From positions 1-64,000 of the forward strand of contig JAUHWG010000008.1 in NCBI GenBank assembly GCA_030424595.1: 64,000 nucleotides of DNA, in the 5' to 3' direction. Origin of the DNA: Polyangia bacterium (GTDB lineage Bacteria > Myxococcota_A > Polyangia > Nannocystales > Nannocystaceae). A program made the translations under genes and the position numbers. The notes under the pieces were generated by a model. The model did not search any database, was not told the DNA's origin, and was given only the letters and a program-made list of their open reading frames with translations. Of the stretch, positions 43,479 through 52,484 are shown piece by piece. The first letter of the stretch is position 1. The number at the start of each line of letters is the position of its first letter.

Positions 43479-45101
43479 TTAGCTCGCGGTCTCGGCGGCC
43501 AGCTTGCGGAGGGCGGCGCGGCGGATCTTGCCGGTGTCGGTGCGGGGCAGGGCGTCGACGAAGGCGAGGCGGCGCGGCGCCTTAAAGGCCGCGATCTGGC
43601 CGCGGGCGTAGGCGATGATCTCGGCCGCGAGCGCGTCGCTCGGCGAGTGCCCCGCGCGGAGCTCGACGTAGGCCATCGCCTTCTCGAGGCCGGCGCTGTC
43701 GCGGACGCCGACGACCCCGGCCTCGTGGACGGCGGGGTGTCCCAAGAGGCAGTTTTCTACCTCGACCGGGGAGACATAGACCCCCGAACACTTGAGCATG
43801 TCGTCGCCGCGGCCGCAAAACCAGAAGTAGCCCTCCTCGTCGACGTAGAAGCGGTCCGAGCCCCGGACCGAGTCGCCCCAGAAGGTGGCTCGGCTGCGAT
43901 CCCGCATCCTCCAGTAGCCGGCGCCGGCGGACTCGCCCGTGATCACGAGGGTGCCGATCTCGCCGGGGGCGACGTCGCGACCCTCGTCGTCGATCAGGCG
44001 GTAGGTGTAGCCCTCGACCAGCTTGCCGAGGCTCCCCTCCTTGACGTCGCCCGGCCGGTTGGTGATGTAGATGTGGAACATCTCCGCCGAGCCGATGCCG
44101 TCGTAGATCTCGACGCCGGTGGCCTCTTTCCAGGCGCGGTAGAGGCGGCCGGGGAGCGCCTCGCCGGCGCTGACGAGCCCCCACACGGAGCTCAGATCGC
44201 GACCCTCCGCGCCGTCGATCGCCTCGATCATCTTCGCGATCGTCGTCGGCACGGTGACGAAGTTGGTCACCCGGTAGCGCTCCAAGAGCTCGTAGTAGTC
44301 GCGAGCGGGGACTCGCTCGGGGATGAGAACACACGCTCCGCCGACGCTGAAGGGGAAGAGCATGTTGCTCGCGAGGGCGTAGCCGAAGAAGAGCTTCGGC
44401 GCGGCGAGGGTGATGTCGTTCTCGGTCAGGCCGAGGGTGCGCTGGGCGTAGGCGATCGTGTTCCAGATGAAGTCGTGGTGCATGTGGACCACGCACTTCG
44501 GCTTGCCGGTCGAGCCGCTGGAGCTGAGCCAGGTCGAGAAGTCGTCGCGGTAGGTCGGCTCGGTTTGGGCGGTCTTCGCCTGGCGACCGACCTCGGCGCT
44601 CCACTCGAGGGTCCCCTCGCGGCGGACGGTCTCGCCGCTGCGGTCGACGACGATGACGATCGGCGGATAGGCGGCGCCCGCGAGGGCCGGCGCGAGCTGG
44701 GGGTAGACCTCGGCGTCGACGATCACCGCCCGCGGCCGGGCGTACTCCAGGTAGTAGGCGTAGTCGTCGGTCTTGAGCCAGGTGTTCGCCGGGACCGCGA
44801 CGGCGCCGGCCCGGAGCACGCCGAAGTAGGCGTAGGCGAACTCAGGGGTGTCCAGGAGGAGGAGGAGGACCCGATCTTCGATCCGCAGGCCGAGCTCGCG
44901 CAGGAGGTTGGTCACCTGGCACGAGGCCTCGACGACCGCGCGGTAGGAGATTCTCTGGTCGCGGTAGAAGATCGCGGTCCGCTCGCCGCGGCCCTCCGCG
45001 AGGCGGGCGTCGAGGAACCACTCGGCCATGTTGACGCGATCGGGGATCGTGATCGTGTCGCTCGTGTCCTTCGCCTCGCTGGGGTCGCTCGGGTCTGTCA
45101 T
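43479..45101 (-). CDS. benzoate-CoA-ligase-family acyl-CoA synthetase
   Basis: 540 residues. The AMP-binding P-loop S-S-S-G-S-T-G-K-P-K, the motif Y-D-G-I-G-S-A-E-M, Y-V-D-E-E-G-Y-F-W-F-C-G-R-G-D-D and the catalytic Lys in R-T-D-T-G-K-I-R-R are all present. The E-x-F-H-I-Y-I-T-N-R motif after the A5 region and the length fit benzoate/2-aminobenzoate-CoA ligases. The ATG at 45101 has GAGGA 6 nt upstream; the longer frame adds a Thr/Arg-rich tail with no homology pattern. It probably activates an aromatic acid with ATP and CoA. Confidence 0.85.
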   Translation of the reverse strand: MTDPSDPSEAKDTSDTITIPDRVNMAEWFLDARLAEGRGERTAIFYRDQRISYRAVVEASCQVTNLLRELGLRIEDRVLLLLLDTPEFAYAYFGVLRAGAVAVPANTWLKTDDYAYYLEYARPRAVIVDAEVYPQLAPALAGAAYPPIVIVVDRSGETVRREGTLEWSAEVGRQAKTAQTEPTYRDDFSTWLSSSGSTGKPKCVVHMHHDFIWNTIAYAQRTLGLTENDITLAAPKLFFGYALASNMLFPFSVGGACVLIPERVPARDYYELLERYRVTNFVTVPTTIAKMIEAIDGAEGRDLSSVWGLVSAGEALPGRLYRAWKEATGVEIYDGIGSAEMFHIYITNRPGDVKEGSLGKLVEGYTYRLIDDEGRDVAPGEIGTLVITGESAGAGYWRMRDRSRATFWGDSVRGSDRFYVDEEGYFWFCGRGDDMLKCSGVYVSPVEVENCLLGHPAVHEAGVVGVRDSAGLEKAMAYVELRAGHSPSDALAAEIIAYARGQIAAFKAPRRLAFVDALPRTDTGKIRRAALRKLAAETAS

Positions 45102-45304
45102 GGTCGTCCTCATCGTCGCGTGGTGATCTTCCGACGTCGTCGCCGTCGTCGTCCGCTCTCGTCGTCGTTCGCGCAGGCCAGGGCTACGGTCCCACAGAGG
45201 AGACGTGCTCGGCAACGCCCGGGGAGTCCGAGGGTCTGGCTGCGATCCGCGGTGCTCCCGCGCGAGGGACGCGAGAGACATGCCGCGGAGCGCTTGAGTT
45301 GGAG

Positions 45305-45310
45305 TAGATT
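45305..45310 (+). promoter_or_regulatory. -10-like TAGATT box
   Basis: TAGATT ends 6 nt before the GTG at 45317 with no Shine-Dalgarno sequence between, again the leaderless arrangement. No -35 match lies at 16-19 nt. Confidence 0.4.
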
Positions 45311-45316
45311 TCGGCC

Positions 45317-45820
45317 GTGGAGGTCGTCTACCCCCGTCTGGCGTTTGACCTCAGCCGCGATGTGTTCGTCGTCTGGCTGCGCTGGGTCTCGCGAGAGTCA
45401 CCCCCTTCGCCGACACGCCCGCCGGCTCAGGGGATCCGCGTCGAGCTGAAGGTCAACCGCAACACGGTGCTCGGGCCGACGATCGTCTTCCGCCGTGACC
45501 TCGACGTCCCGGTCTACCTCCGCGCGAACCGCCTGCGCACCGTCCAGGTCCTGGAGGGGCTCGGGGGCTCTCGCCGCGGGCCCGTCGATCTCCAGCTCGT
45601 GATCCACGGCTCGGTCGCCAACGCCCCCTTCGCCGCGCTCTATCTCCTCCGCGACTACGAGGGGGAGGCGATCGACACCGCCGCGGTCCCGGCGACGCCG
45701 CTCCTCCAGCTCCAGCCCTCGACCCCCGGCGAGCAGTGGCACGTCGCGGCCCAGGCGAACGTCCGCGTCGAGCTCGAGCTCGAGGGGAGGGCGCCGCATC
45801 GCCTGCGGGTGATCCGGTAG
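45317..45820 (+). CDS. conserved-looking protein of unknown function
   Basis: 167 residues from a GTG start. I do not recognise a family. It is soluble, rich in beta strands (RVELKVNRNTVLGPTIVF, VDLQLVIHGSV) and ends VRVELELEGRAPHRLRVIR, suggesting a small beta barrel or sandwich. Codon use (GC-rich third positions) supports real coding. It lies alone between the CoA-ligase gene, which is divergent, and a 13-bp array. Confidence 0.6.
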   Translation: MEVVYPRLAFDLSRDVFVVWLRWVSRESPPSPTRPPAQGIRVELKVNRNTVLGPTIVFRRDLDVPVYLRANRLRTVQVLEGLGGSRRGPVDLQLVIHGSVANAPFAALYLLRDYEGEAIDTAAVPATPLLQLQPSTPGEQWHVAAQANVRVELELEGRAPHRLRVIR

Positions 45821-45824
45821 GGGC

Positions 45825-45965
45825 GATGCGTCGAGGTGATGCGTCGAGGTGATGCGTCGAGGTGATGCCCCGAGGCGATGGTCATCGCTCGCGCGGAGAG
45901 GCGATGCGCCCAGGCGATGGGCAGCGCTCGCGTGACGAGGCGATGCGGGAGGTGATGCGCCGAGG
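45825..45965 (+). repeat. 13-bp tandem array (GATGCGTCGAGGT) and decayed copies
   Basis: Three perfect copies (45825-45863), one degenerate copy (45864-45876), then scattered GCGATGCGCC and AGGCGATGG fragments up to about 45965. It fills the spacer between two convergent genes. The unit length equals that of the array at 8618 though the sequence differs. Confidence 0.9.
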
Positions 45966-45992
45966 CGCCGGGCCGAGCGAGCGGGGGACAGG

Positions 45993-47426
45993 CTAGAGAA
46001 CGCGGGCGATCAGCCAGGCGAGGCCGGCGAGGGCGATCGCTGCGCTGATCGATCGCTTCGCCGCGGGGCTCGAGAGCTGCGGCGCTGCGCGGAGAACCAG
46101 GGCCATCGTCGCCAGGGCGGCGAGCTGTCCGACCTCGACCCCGAGGTTGAAGAGCGCGAGCACCCAGGCGACGGCTCCGTCGCCGCCCTTGATCCCGACC
46201 TCCGCGAGCGCCCCGGCGAAGCCAAAGCCGTGGACAAAGCCGAAGGGAAGGGTGAGCCGCCAGCGCCGGCGGAGCGCCGCAGGATCGACGCGGAGGAGGT
46301 TCTCGAGGCCGATGTAGATGATCGACGCGGCGATCAGCGGCTCGATGATCGACGACGGCGGCGTCCACAGCTCGAGCGTCGCCAGGGCGAGGCTCGCCGA
46401 GTGGCCGACGGTGAAGGCCGTGATCATCAGCGCCCACTCGCGTAGGCGACCGCCCGCGATCATCAGGCCGAGGAGGAAGACCAGGTGATCGACGCCGCTC
46501 AGGATGTGCTCGACGCCGAGGGTGAAGTACGCGGCGAGCTCGCGATCGACCGGCGGTCTCGCGGGGGCTGGCGCGCCGTCGCTCGCCGCCGCCCGGTCGC
46601 CCGTCGTCGCCCCCGCTCGGCGAGTGAGCTCGTCGGCGCGTGAGTCCGCGGGCTCGGGGGCGGGCGCAGGGGTCTTCGCGGGTGCAGGGTTCGGGGCGCT
46701 CGTCGGGGCTTTCGCGGGGGTGCTCGTCGGGCTGAGCGAGATCTGAGCCTGCGAGCGGAGGCGATGGAGCACCCGCTCCGCGCTCACCTCCTCGCCGCCC
46801 GGCGGGACGATCCGAGCGATGTGACGGTGGGCGCCGAGGTCGACCAGCGCGGGGAAGTCGATCCGCAGCGCTGGCCCGTCGCCCTCTGCAGCGGGCGGGC
46901 CTGGGGGCTCCGGGTCGGCCCGCTGCGACTCCGCGCCCGCCGTCGCCGTCGCAGGGTCGGTGACCGGCGGACATGCGTAGCGCAGGGCGATCTCGAGGCC
47001 GTCCTCCTCGGTCAACGCGGCGCCGTCGAAGCGCGGCGTGCAGCTGCGCTCGCCCACGGAGATCCTGAGGCCGCCGACGAGCGCCGCCTCGATCGCGGTC
47101 GCCCCGAGCATCACCTCGACCTCGCTCAGCTCGCCGTCGCCGTCCTGGTCGACCTCGCGGGCGAGGTTGCGCAGCTCGCCGCGGGCGAGGGTCAGGGTCA
47201 CCGCCACGCTCTCGCCACCGCCGGCCGGGTCAGCGCCGGCGACGACCCGGTAGAGCCCCTGCGAGAGGCCGACCTGGTGGGCCGCGGTGGGGGAGGGGAG
47301 GCCGGCGATGAGCGAGGCGAGCACGACCAACGCAGGCGACGCCCGCCTCCATCCGCCGCGGAGGGCCTTCGGCAGGGTCGCCCTCGTCGCGCCTGCGCCT
47401 ACTGACCGAGCATCGCCGCGGACCAC
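45993..47426 (-). CDS. HupE/UreJ-family membrane protein with long exported N-domain
   Basis: 477 residues from a GTG. A signal peptide (residues 30-48) precedes an exported domain with one EF-hand-like loop D-Q-D-G-D-G-E-L-S-E. A Pro/Ala-rich linker leads to G-V-E-H-I-L-S-G-V-D-H-L-V-F-L-L-G and six helices with A-F-T-V-G-H-S and G-F-V-H-G-F-G-F-A-G, the His-rich HupE/UreJ core. That core is linked to Ni or Co uptake in some bacteria; in this longer class the substrate is unknown. The start lies 28 nt inside the end of the ceramidase-like gene upstream, so the two are coupled. Confidence 0.8.
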   Translation of the reverse strand: MVRGDARSVGAGATRATLPKALRGGWRRASPALVVLASLIAGLPSPTAAHQVGLSQGLYRVVAGADPAGGGESVAVTLTLARGELRNLAREVDQDGDGELSEVEVMLGATAIEAALVGGLRISVGERSCTPRFDGAALTEEDGLEIALRYACPPVTDPATATAGAESQRADPEPPGPPAAEGDGPALRIDFPALVDLGAHRHIARIVPPGGEEVSAERVLHRLRSQAQISLSPTSTPAKAPTSAPNPAPAKTPAPAPEPADSRADELTRRAGATTGDRAAASDGAPAPARPPVDRELAAYFTLGVEHILSGVDHLVFLLGLMIAGGRLREWALMITAFTVGHSASLALATLELWTPPSSIIEPLIAASIIYIGLENLLRVDPAALRRRWRLTLPFGFVHGFGFAGALAEVGIKGGDGAVAWVLALFNLGVEVGQLAALATMALVLRAAPQLSSPAAKRSISAAIALAGLAWLIARVL

Positions 47427-49315
47427 TGGGTCAGCTCATCCGCGTAGCGGTCGACGAGCCCGGCGACGTGGGGCCCGAGCGAGTTGGTCTCCTCGTAGTG
47501 ATCCCCCTCGGCCTCGTCGACGTAGGGGTTCCCCTGCGAGAGCTCGAAGTTGTAGTCGGGGATGATGTAGCCGAGCTCATCGTTGCCGAGGCCGATGATC
47601 CAGCGGTACTTGCCGCCCATCCGATCCTGGATGTAGGGGCCCTCGGGCGCGTTGTCGAGGTCCGGCGGGTTGGGGTTTTCGGGGTCGACCAGGGGGACGC
47701 CGGGGGCGTTGACGCGGGAGCCGTCGTAGCCGCCGATCACCAGCTCCGGGAGGATCTCGCCGGGGATCGAGAGCATCTGCACCGGCCCGAGGTTGATCAC
47801 GGACATCTCGGTCTGGATCCGCAGATCGTCGCCGCCCTCCTCGCTCGGGTAGGTCGTCCGCTTGAGGACGCCGGCCTCGAAGAGGAGCTTGAACGAGGGG
47901 TTGAGCACGTCGACCTTGAAGGCCGTGTTGGCGACGGAGAGCTCGGGGGCGTCGAGCACCTCGCCGAGCTCGATCGCGTCGATCGCCATCTCGCCGAGGA
48001 GCTGACCGATGGAGTCGGCCTTCTCAAAGCTCGCGCTCTTGTAGGTGTCGCCGTCGGGGTTGGTGACCTCGACGCCGAGGGTCGTCATCATCCCGCCGAC
48101 CGCGGCGTTGATGAAGATCGTCGGGCCGCCGAAGCCCACCTTGCCGGGGGCGGTCTCCCAGACCGACCCCTCCTCGACCGTGCGCCGGAGGGCGTGGACG
48201 AAGTCGGCGGTGATCAGGGTGTTGTCGTCGGCGAGGGTCTCCGGGTGACAGCCGTAGCTGACGAGCGTGGCGATCGTCTTCTCCTCCTCGCCGACGAGGC
48301 GGACGGCGGAGAGCATCTCGTCGACGACCCAGGGGTCGCGGGAGTCGCGGATCACGTTGGCGAGGCCGTTCTCGTGATAGGTCGAGATGTCGACCTCGCC
48401 GACGGTCATCAGCTGGACCGGGCGCATGTCCGCGACCGAGAGCGAGATCGCCTCGACGATCGCCTCGCGGACCTGCTGGCCGTAGGCCTCGTCGTAGCCG
48501 GGCTGGAGGAACTCCTGGCCCCACATGCCCATCGTGTCGGGGCCCTCGTGGTTGTGCAGCGCCTGGACGACGACGTGGTCGACCTTGATGTTGTCGGCCG
48601 CGAGCATCTTCCGGATCTCGACGACCTCATCGTTGAAGTAGCCGATCGTGTCGACGGTGACGATCGCGACGGTGGTGTTGCCCTGCTCTAGGACGACGCT
48701 GCGGGCGTCCCAGCCGTCGCCGGCGCCGACCAGCCCCATCTCGGGGGTGCGGATCCCGGTCGCCGCTCGGCCGTTGCCGAAGCCCGCGAGCCAGATGCCC
48801 TGGATCTCGCCGTCGTTCTCGCCCTCGTCGGGCCCCTCGTAGCCCACGTCGTCGGGGCAGAGCTGGTCGCAGCCGCAGTCCAGCAGGGTGTCCTTGGTCG
48901 CCTCGTACTTCGCGTTGTCGTTCTCGTCGATCCACCGCTCCCAGCAATTCGGGATGATCGACACCACCGCGGCGCCGGCCATCAGCTGGGCCCCGGGCAC
49001 CGCGTCGCAGGTGCCGGAGGGGTCGCCCGGGCAATAGAGGTCCGGCGTCACCAGCCCGCCGGTGTCGGTGTCGGTGTCGGTGTCGGTGCCCGTGCCCGAC
49101 TCGGTCGTCACGGTCGAGGTGGTCTCCGCCGCGGTCGTCCCGCTGGTCTCGGTCGTGCTGCCCTCGGTATCGCCGTCGGTCTGGCTCCACTGGGTGTCCT
49201 GAGTGTCGCTACCACCGCCGGCGCAGCCTGTGATGGCGGCGAGGAGGAGGGCCGTGGAGGGCACTGTCCGGGCGAATGATCGCAATATTCGTAGGGGCGC
49301 TGACGAAACCATCAT
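47399..49315 (-). CDS. neutral-ceramidase-like lipoprotein lacking the GD-S-P motif
   Basis: 638 residues. The signal ends LLLAAITGC, then a Thr-rich tether (GTGTDTDTDTDTGG). V-V-Q-A-L-H-N-H-E-G-P-D-T-M-G occupies the place of the zinc motif THTHSGPGG of neutral ceramidases, and L-V-S-Y-G-C-H-P-E-T supplies the later His. Where the nucleophile motif GDxSP should stand, it reads I-F-I-N-A-A-V-G-G-M-M-T. It is therefore a ceramidase-fold protein of doubtful amidase activity. A TAGTAT box (49348-49343) and a small hairpin leader precede the start. It is divergent from the second ceramidase-like gene. Confidence 0.75.
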   Translation of the reverse strand: MMVSSAPLRILRSFARTVPSTALLLAAITGCAGGGSDTQDTQWSQTDGDTEGSTTETSGTTAAETTSTVTTESGTGTDTDTDTDTGGLVTPDLYCPGDPSGTCDAVPGAQLMAGAAVVSIIPNCWERWIDENDNAKYEATKDTLLDCGCDQLCPDDVGYEGPDEGENDGEIQGIWLAGFGNGRAATGIRTPEMGLVGAGDGWDARSVVLEQGNTTVAIVTVDTIGYFNDEVVEIRKMLAADNIKVDHVVVQALHNHEGPDTMGMWGQEFLQPGYDEAYGQQVREAIVEAISLSVADMRPVQLMTVGEVDISTYHENGLANVIRDSRDPWVVDEMLSAVRLVGEEEKTIATLVSYGCHPETLADDNTLITADFVHALRRTVEEGSVWETAPGKVGFGGPTIFINAAVGGMMTTLGVEVTNPDGDTYKSASFEKADSIGQLLGEMAIDAIELGEVLDAPELSVANTAFKVDVLNPSFKLLFEAGVLKRTTYPSEEGGDDLRIQTEMSVINLGPVQMLSIPGEILPELVIGGYDGSRVNAPGVPLVDPENPNPPDLDNAPEGPYIQDRMGGKYRWIIGLGNDELGYIIPDYNFELSQGNPYVDEAEGDHYEETNSLGPHVAGLVDRYADELTQWSAAMLGQ

Positions 49316-49577
49316 AATGACCTTCGGCTGAGAAGGCCGACCATACTAATAAGGGATGCGGCTGCGCCACTCTCCGGCGCTGCTGCGGTCCCAAGGCCCC
49401 AGGTCTGCAGGTTCCGGTGACGTGTCGAGGGGCCCTCGCGCAGGGGTTGCGGTCGGACGATAGCGCCAAGAGTGCGGCGAACCGGGCGATCGTGGAGGCT
49501 CCGGTCGCCGAAGCTGAGAGCGCAGAGTTGGCGATGGCCGGGGCCTGTGCACCCTCGGCGCCAGCGTCGTGGGCTGC

Positions 49578-49583
49578 TAGTGT
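49578..49583 (+). promoter_or_regulatory. -10-like TAGTGT box
   Basis: TAGTGT ends 7 nt before the ATG at 49591; no Shine-Dalgarno sequence lies between. This supports the start chosen for the second ceramidase-like gene over the longer frame from 49417. Confidence 0.4.
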
Positions 49584-49590
49584 CGCGTCG

Positions 49591-52056
49591 ATGTCGAGAC
49601 CACCGAAGGGCCCTGTCGCCTCCGCTCCGATCGTCGCGCTCGCGGCCTTGACCCTCGCTTGCCCGGCGATCCAGGAGGGCGAGGTGGAGTCGAACAGCGC
49701 GAGCTTCTCGACGACCGAAGGGACCGGCGAGGGCATGACCGGGACCGCCGGCGAGAGCACCGGACCCGGAGAGACCACCGGCGAGACGACCGGGCCGGGC
49801 GTCATGCCGCCGACGCCCGGACCGCTGAAGGCGGGAGTCGCCGTCGGCTACCTCGAGGGGCCGATCGGCGTGTCGATGGCCGGCTACGGCCTCCGTGTCG
49901 TCACCAACAACACGGCCTGGAACGATCAGCTCAACGGCTCGCGCGGCTTCCACGGGGTGCCCTCGATCAAGGCGATCGCCCTCGACGTCGAAGGAGAGCG
50001 GCTCGTCCTCCTCAAGCTGCCGACGATGAGCTCCGAGGCGTCCCTGACCGAGGGGACAGCCGCCAAGCTGAAGGAGCTCTACGGCGTCGACCTCCACGGA
50101 CGGATCATCACCGGGGCGACCCACTCCCACCACACCCAGGCCCGCTACTGGCGCCTCCCCGACGCGCTCGGCCTGGTCGGCGCAGACTCGCCCGACGAGG
50201 AGATGATCGACCGGATGACCACCGCCTTCGCCGCGACCGTCAAGGCGGCGCTCGACGATCTCGGGCCGGCGGAGTGGGCCTACGGCTCGCTCGACGACTG
50301 GGACCCGGAGGATCGGGTCTACCGCGATCGTCGCGCCGAGAACGACCCGACCTACGGCAAGGACCCGCGGCTGACCCTCCTCGCCGTCCGCCGCCCCGGC
50401 GGCGACGCGCTCGCGACCCTGATCAACTTCGCCAGCCACGGGACGATCTTCGGCGCCGACAACGAGCTGATCACAGAGGACGCCGCCGGCGGGCTCGAGA
50501 TGATCTTTGAGGAGGCGTTCTTCGCCGCCACCGGATCGCCGATCCTCGGCATGTACATCCAGTCCGGGGGCGGCGACGCCTCGCCAGCGGGCGGACACCT
50601 CGGCCACCGCGATCCGCAGAAGATCGAGATGATCGGCCACGCGGCGACGCCGGCGATCCTCGGCCTCTACGAGGGGTTGGAGTGGCGCAACGAGGCGGCC
50701 CTGAGCGTCCGCTCGCAGCGGATCGATCTGACCTACGAGCGCTTCGGCTACGACGAGGTCCCGGAGTTCAAGTCGAAGTCTGGCCTCGCCTACACCTGGG
50801 GCGCGTGGCAGTGCACAGGCGACGGGGTCGACGACGGCAACCCCGAGACCAGCCTCGAGGGCAAGCCGAAGGAGTGCACCGACGTCGGCTCGCTCCTGAG
50901 CTCGCTCGGCGAGACCAGCCCCCACGGAGAGGTCCACCAGGTCTACCTGACCTCGGCGCTCCTCGACGAGCTCGCCCTCGTCACCCTCCCCGGGGAGCCG
51001 ACCTACTCGGTGATCAAGTACCTGCGGACCTCCCTCGCGGACCGGGCCCTCGAGGCCTTCGCCTTCGGCTACTCGCAGGATCACCTGCTCTACCTCACCC
51101 ACCCCGACGACTGGTTCCAGGGGGGTTACGAGACCGAGATGAGCCTCTGGGGGCCCTTCGCCGCCAAGACCCTCGTCGACCTCCAGATCGACGAGGTCGA
51201 CGATCTCGCCGCCGGGATCGCCGGCCCCGACTTCCGCGAGGAGACCCCGAACCTCTCGCTGGGCGAGCCCTACACCCCGCGCGGCTTTGAGAAGAGCGAC
51301 GACCCGGCGACGATCCTCGAGGAGCCGCCGAAGGCGATCTCACGCCTCGAGCTCCTGACCTTCCGCTGGGGCGGCGGCGATCCGACGCTCGACACTCCGC
51401 ACGTCGTCGTCCAGCGCAGGGTCGAGGGCTCCTTCGTCGACGTGCCGTCGCCGAGCGGCCGCGCAGGCGAGCCCCTCGACAACCGGCGCTACCACATGAT
51501 CACCTCGTTCGAGGCGGATCCGCCCCCCTCCGGGGACGTCGCCGCCAACCGCAAGCACCATTGGGGCGTCGCCTGGGAGCTGCCGCTCGACCTCCCGGCC
51601 GGCGAGTATCGCCTCGTCGCCTCCGGCTCCTACTGGGACGGCGGCGGGATCCAGGCCTACACTCTGGAGTCCGCGCCCTTCAGCGTCGCCCACAGCCCCG
51701 AGACCGACGGCAAGGCGTTCCTGGAGAACGGCGAGCTCCGCCTGACCCTCGAACACCCAGCGCCGGCCGAGGAGACGCTGCCTGGGACGAGCTGGCTGAG
51801 CCGCGGCTATCGCCTGCACGATCCCGGCGTCGGGCCTGAGGGGCCGCTTCGTCAGCGCGCGCCGCTGACCCTCAGCTTCACCGTCGGCGGCGTCGACGAC
51901 CCGGGGCTCTACGAGGTGACCTTCGACGAGCAAGCCGGGGCCTACGTCTTCGACTTCGCGGCGACCGGGCTCGGATCCGAGGATCTCGAGGTCCGCTACC
52001 ACCTGAGCGCCGACGTCGTCCCCGACTACGGCGTCGTCGGCGTCAAGGCGCTCTAG
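49591..52056 (+). CDS. neutral-ceramidase-like lipoprotein with GDASP motif
   Basis: 821 residues. ALTLAC is the lipobox, with a Thr/Gly tether. A-G-V-A-V-G-Y-L-E-G-P-I-G-V-S-M-A-G-Y-G opens the catalytic domain as in alkaline ceramidases. G-A-T-H-S-H-H-T carries zinc ligands, I-N-F-A-S-H-G-T the later His, and Q-S-G-G-G-D-A-S-P-A-G the likely nucleophile Ser. The C-terminal 250 residues are beta-rich, like the ceramidase Ig-type domain. Hydrolysis of N-acyl sphingoid or similar lipid, perhaps of prey or self, is the family expectation. Its last codon overlaps the convergent small gene by 4 nt. Confidence 0.8.
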   Translation: MSRPPKGPVASAPIVALAALTLACPAIQEGEVESNSASFSTTEGTGEGMTGTAGESTGPGETTGETTGPGVMPPTPGPLKAGVAVGYLEGPIGVSMAGYGLRVVTNNTAWNDQLNGSRGFHGVPSIKAIALDVEGERLVLLKLPTMSSEASLTEGTAAKLKELYGVDLHGRIITGATHSHHTQARYWRLPDALGLVGADSPDEEMIDRMTTAFAATVKAALDDLGPAEWAYGSLDDWDPEDRVYRDRRAENDPTYGKDPRLTLLAVRRPGGDALATLINFASHGTIFGADNELITEDAAGGLEMIFEEAFFAATGSPILGMYIQSGGGDASPAGGHLGHRDPQKIEMIGHAATPAILGLYEGLEWRNEAALSVRSQRIDLTYERFGYDEVPEFKSKSGLAYTWGAWQCTGDGVDDGNPETSLEGKPKECTDVGSLLSSLGETSPHGEVHQVYLTSALLDELALVTLPGEPTYSVIKYLRTSLADRALEAFAFGYSQDHLLYLTHPDDWFQGGYETEMSLWGPFAAKTLVDLQIDEVDDLAAGIAGPDFREETPNLSLGEPYTPRGFEKSDDPATILEEPPKAISRLELLTFRWGGGDPTLDTPHVVVQRRVEGSFVDVPSPSGRAGEPLDNRRYHMITSFEADPPPSGDVAANRKHHWGVAWELPLDLPAGEYRLVASGSYWDGGGIQAYTLESAPFSVAHSPETDGKAFLENGELRLTLEHPAPAEETLPGTSWLSRGYRLHDPGVGPEGPLRQRAPLTLSFTVGGVDDPGLYEVTFDEQAGAYVFDFAATGLGSEDLEVRYHLSADVVPDYGVVGVKAL

Positions 52057-52484
52057 CGCTCCTCCTGGTAGGGCGAGACCAGGCGATAGCGGGCGAAGGT
52101 CGGCGCCCGTCCCCGAGCCTCTTGGGTGACCTCGAGGACAGCCCCGTTCTCGACCAGGCGACGGCTCCCGCGGCTCAGCAGGGCGCCGTCGCGACGGGCC
52201 TCGGTGATGAGCAATGCATCGTCATCCCCGCCGAGGAGGAGCGTCACCGCGATGCCCCCTCCGAGATCGACGGGCCCGGCGAAGCCCGCGGTGAACGAGA
52301 GCTCGTGGGCTGTCCCGGCGCTGTCCTCCCAGTCGATCGAGAAGGTGATCGCCCCGCCAGGGGTCGGGGCGAGGGCGTAGGTCGCGGCCTGTGGGGCGTC
52401 TCCGTCGGGGTAGCGGCAGCTCCCCGGTTCGAGGCGCCAAACCCCGAGGAAGCGGCGCCAGCGCTCGTCCGGTCCGCCGCTCAT
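52053..52484 (-). CDS. small lipocalin-like protein behind panC
   Basis: 143 residues, with no signal peptide. The pattern R-F-L-G-V-W-R-L-E-P-G-S, then alternating strands (ATYALAPTPGGAITFSIDW, GIAVTLLLGGDDDALLI, AVLEVTQEARG) resembles a one-domain lipocalin/DUF1579-like barrel. G-x-W near the N-terminus is the lipocalin hallmark. Function unknown. Its start overlaps the panC stop (ATGA), making it the third gene of the pan operon, and its stop overlaps the convergent ceramidase-like gene. Confidence 0.65.
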   Translation of the reverse strand: MSGGPDERWRRFLGVWRLEPGSCRYPDGDAPQAATYALAPTPGGAITFSIDWEDSAGTAHELSFTAGFAGPVDLGGGIAVTLLLGGDDDALLITEARRDGALLSRGSRRLVENGAVLEVTQEARGRAPTFARYRLVSPYQEER

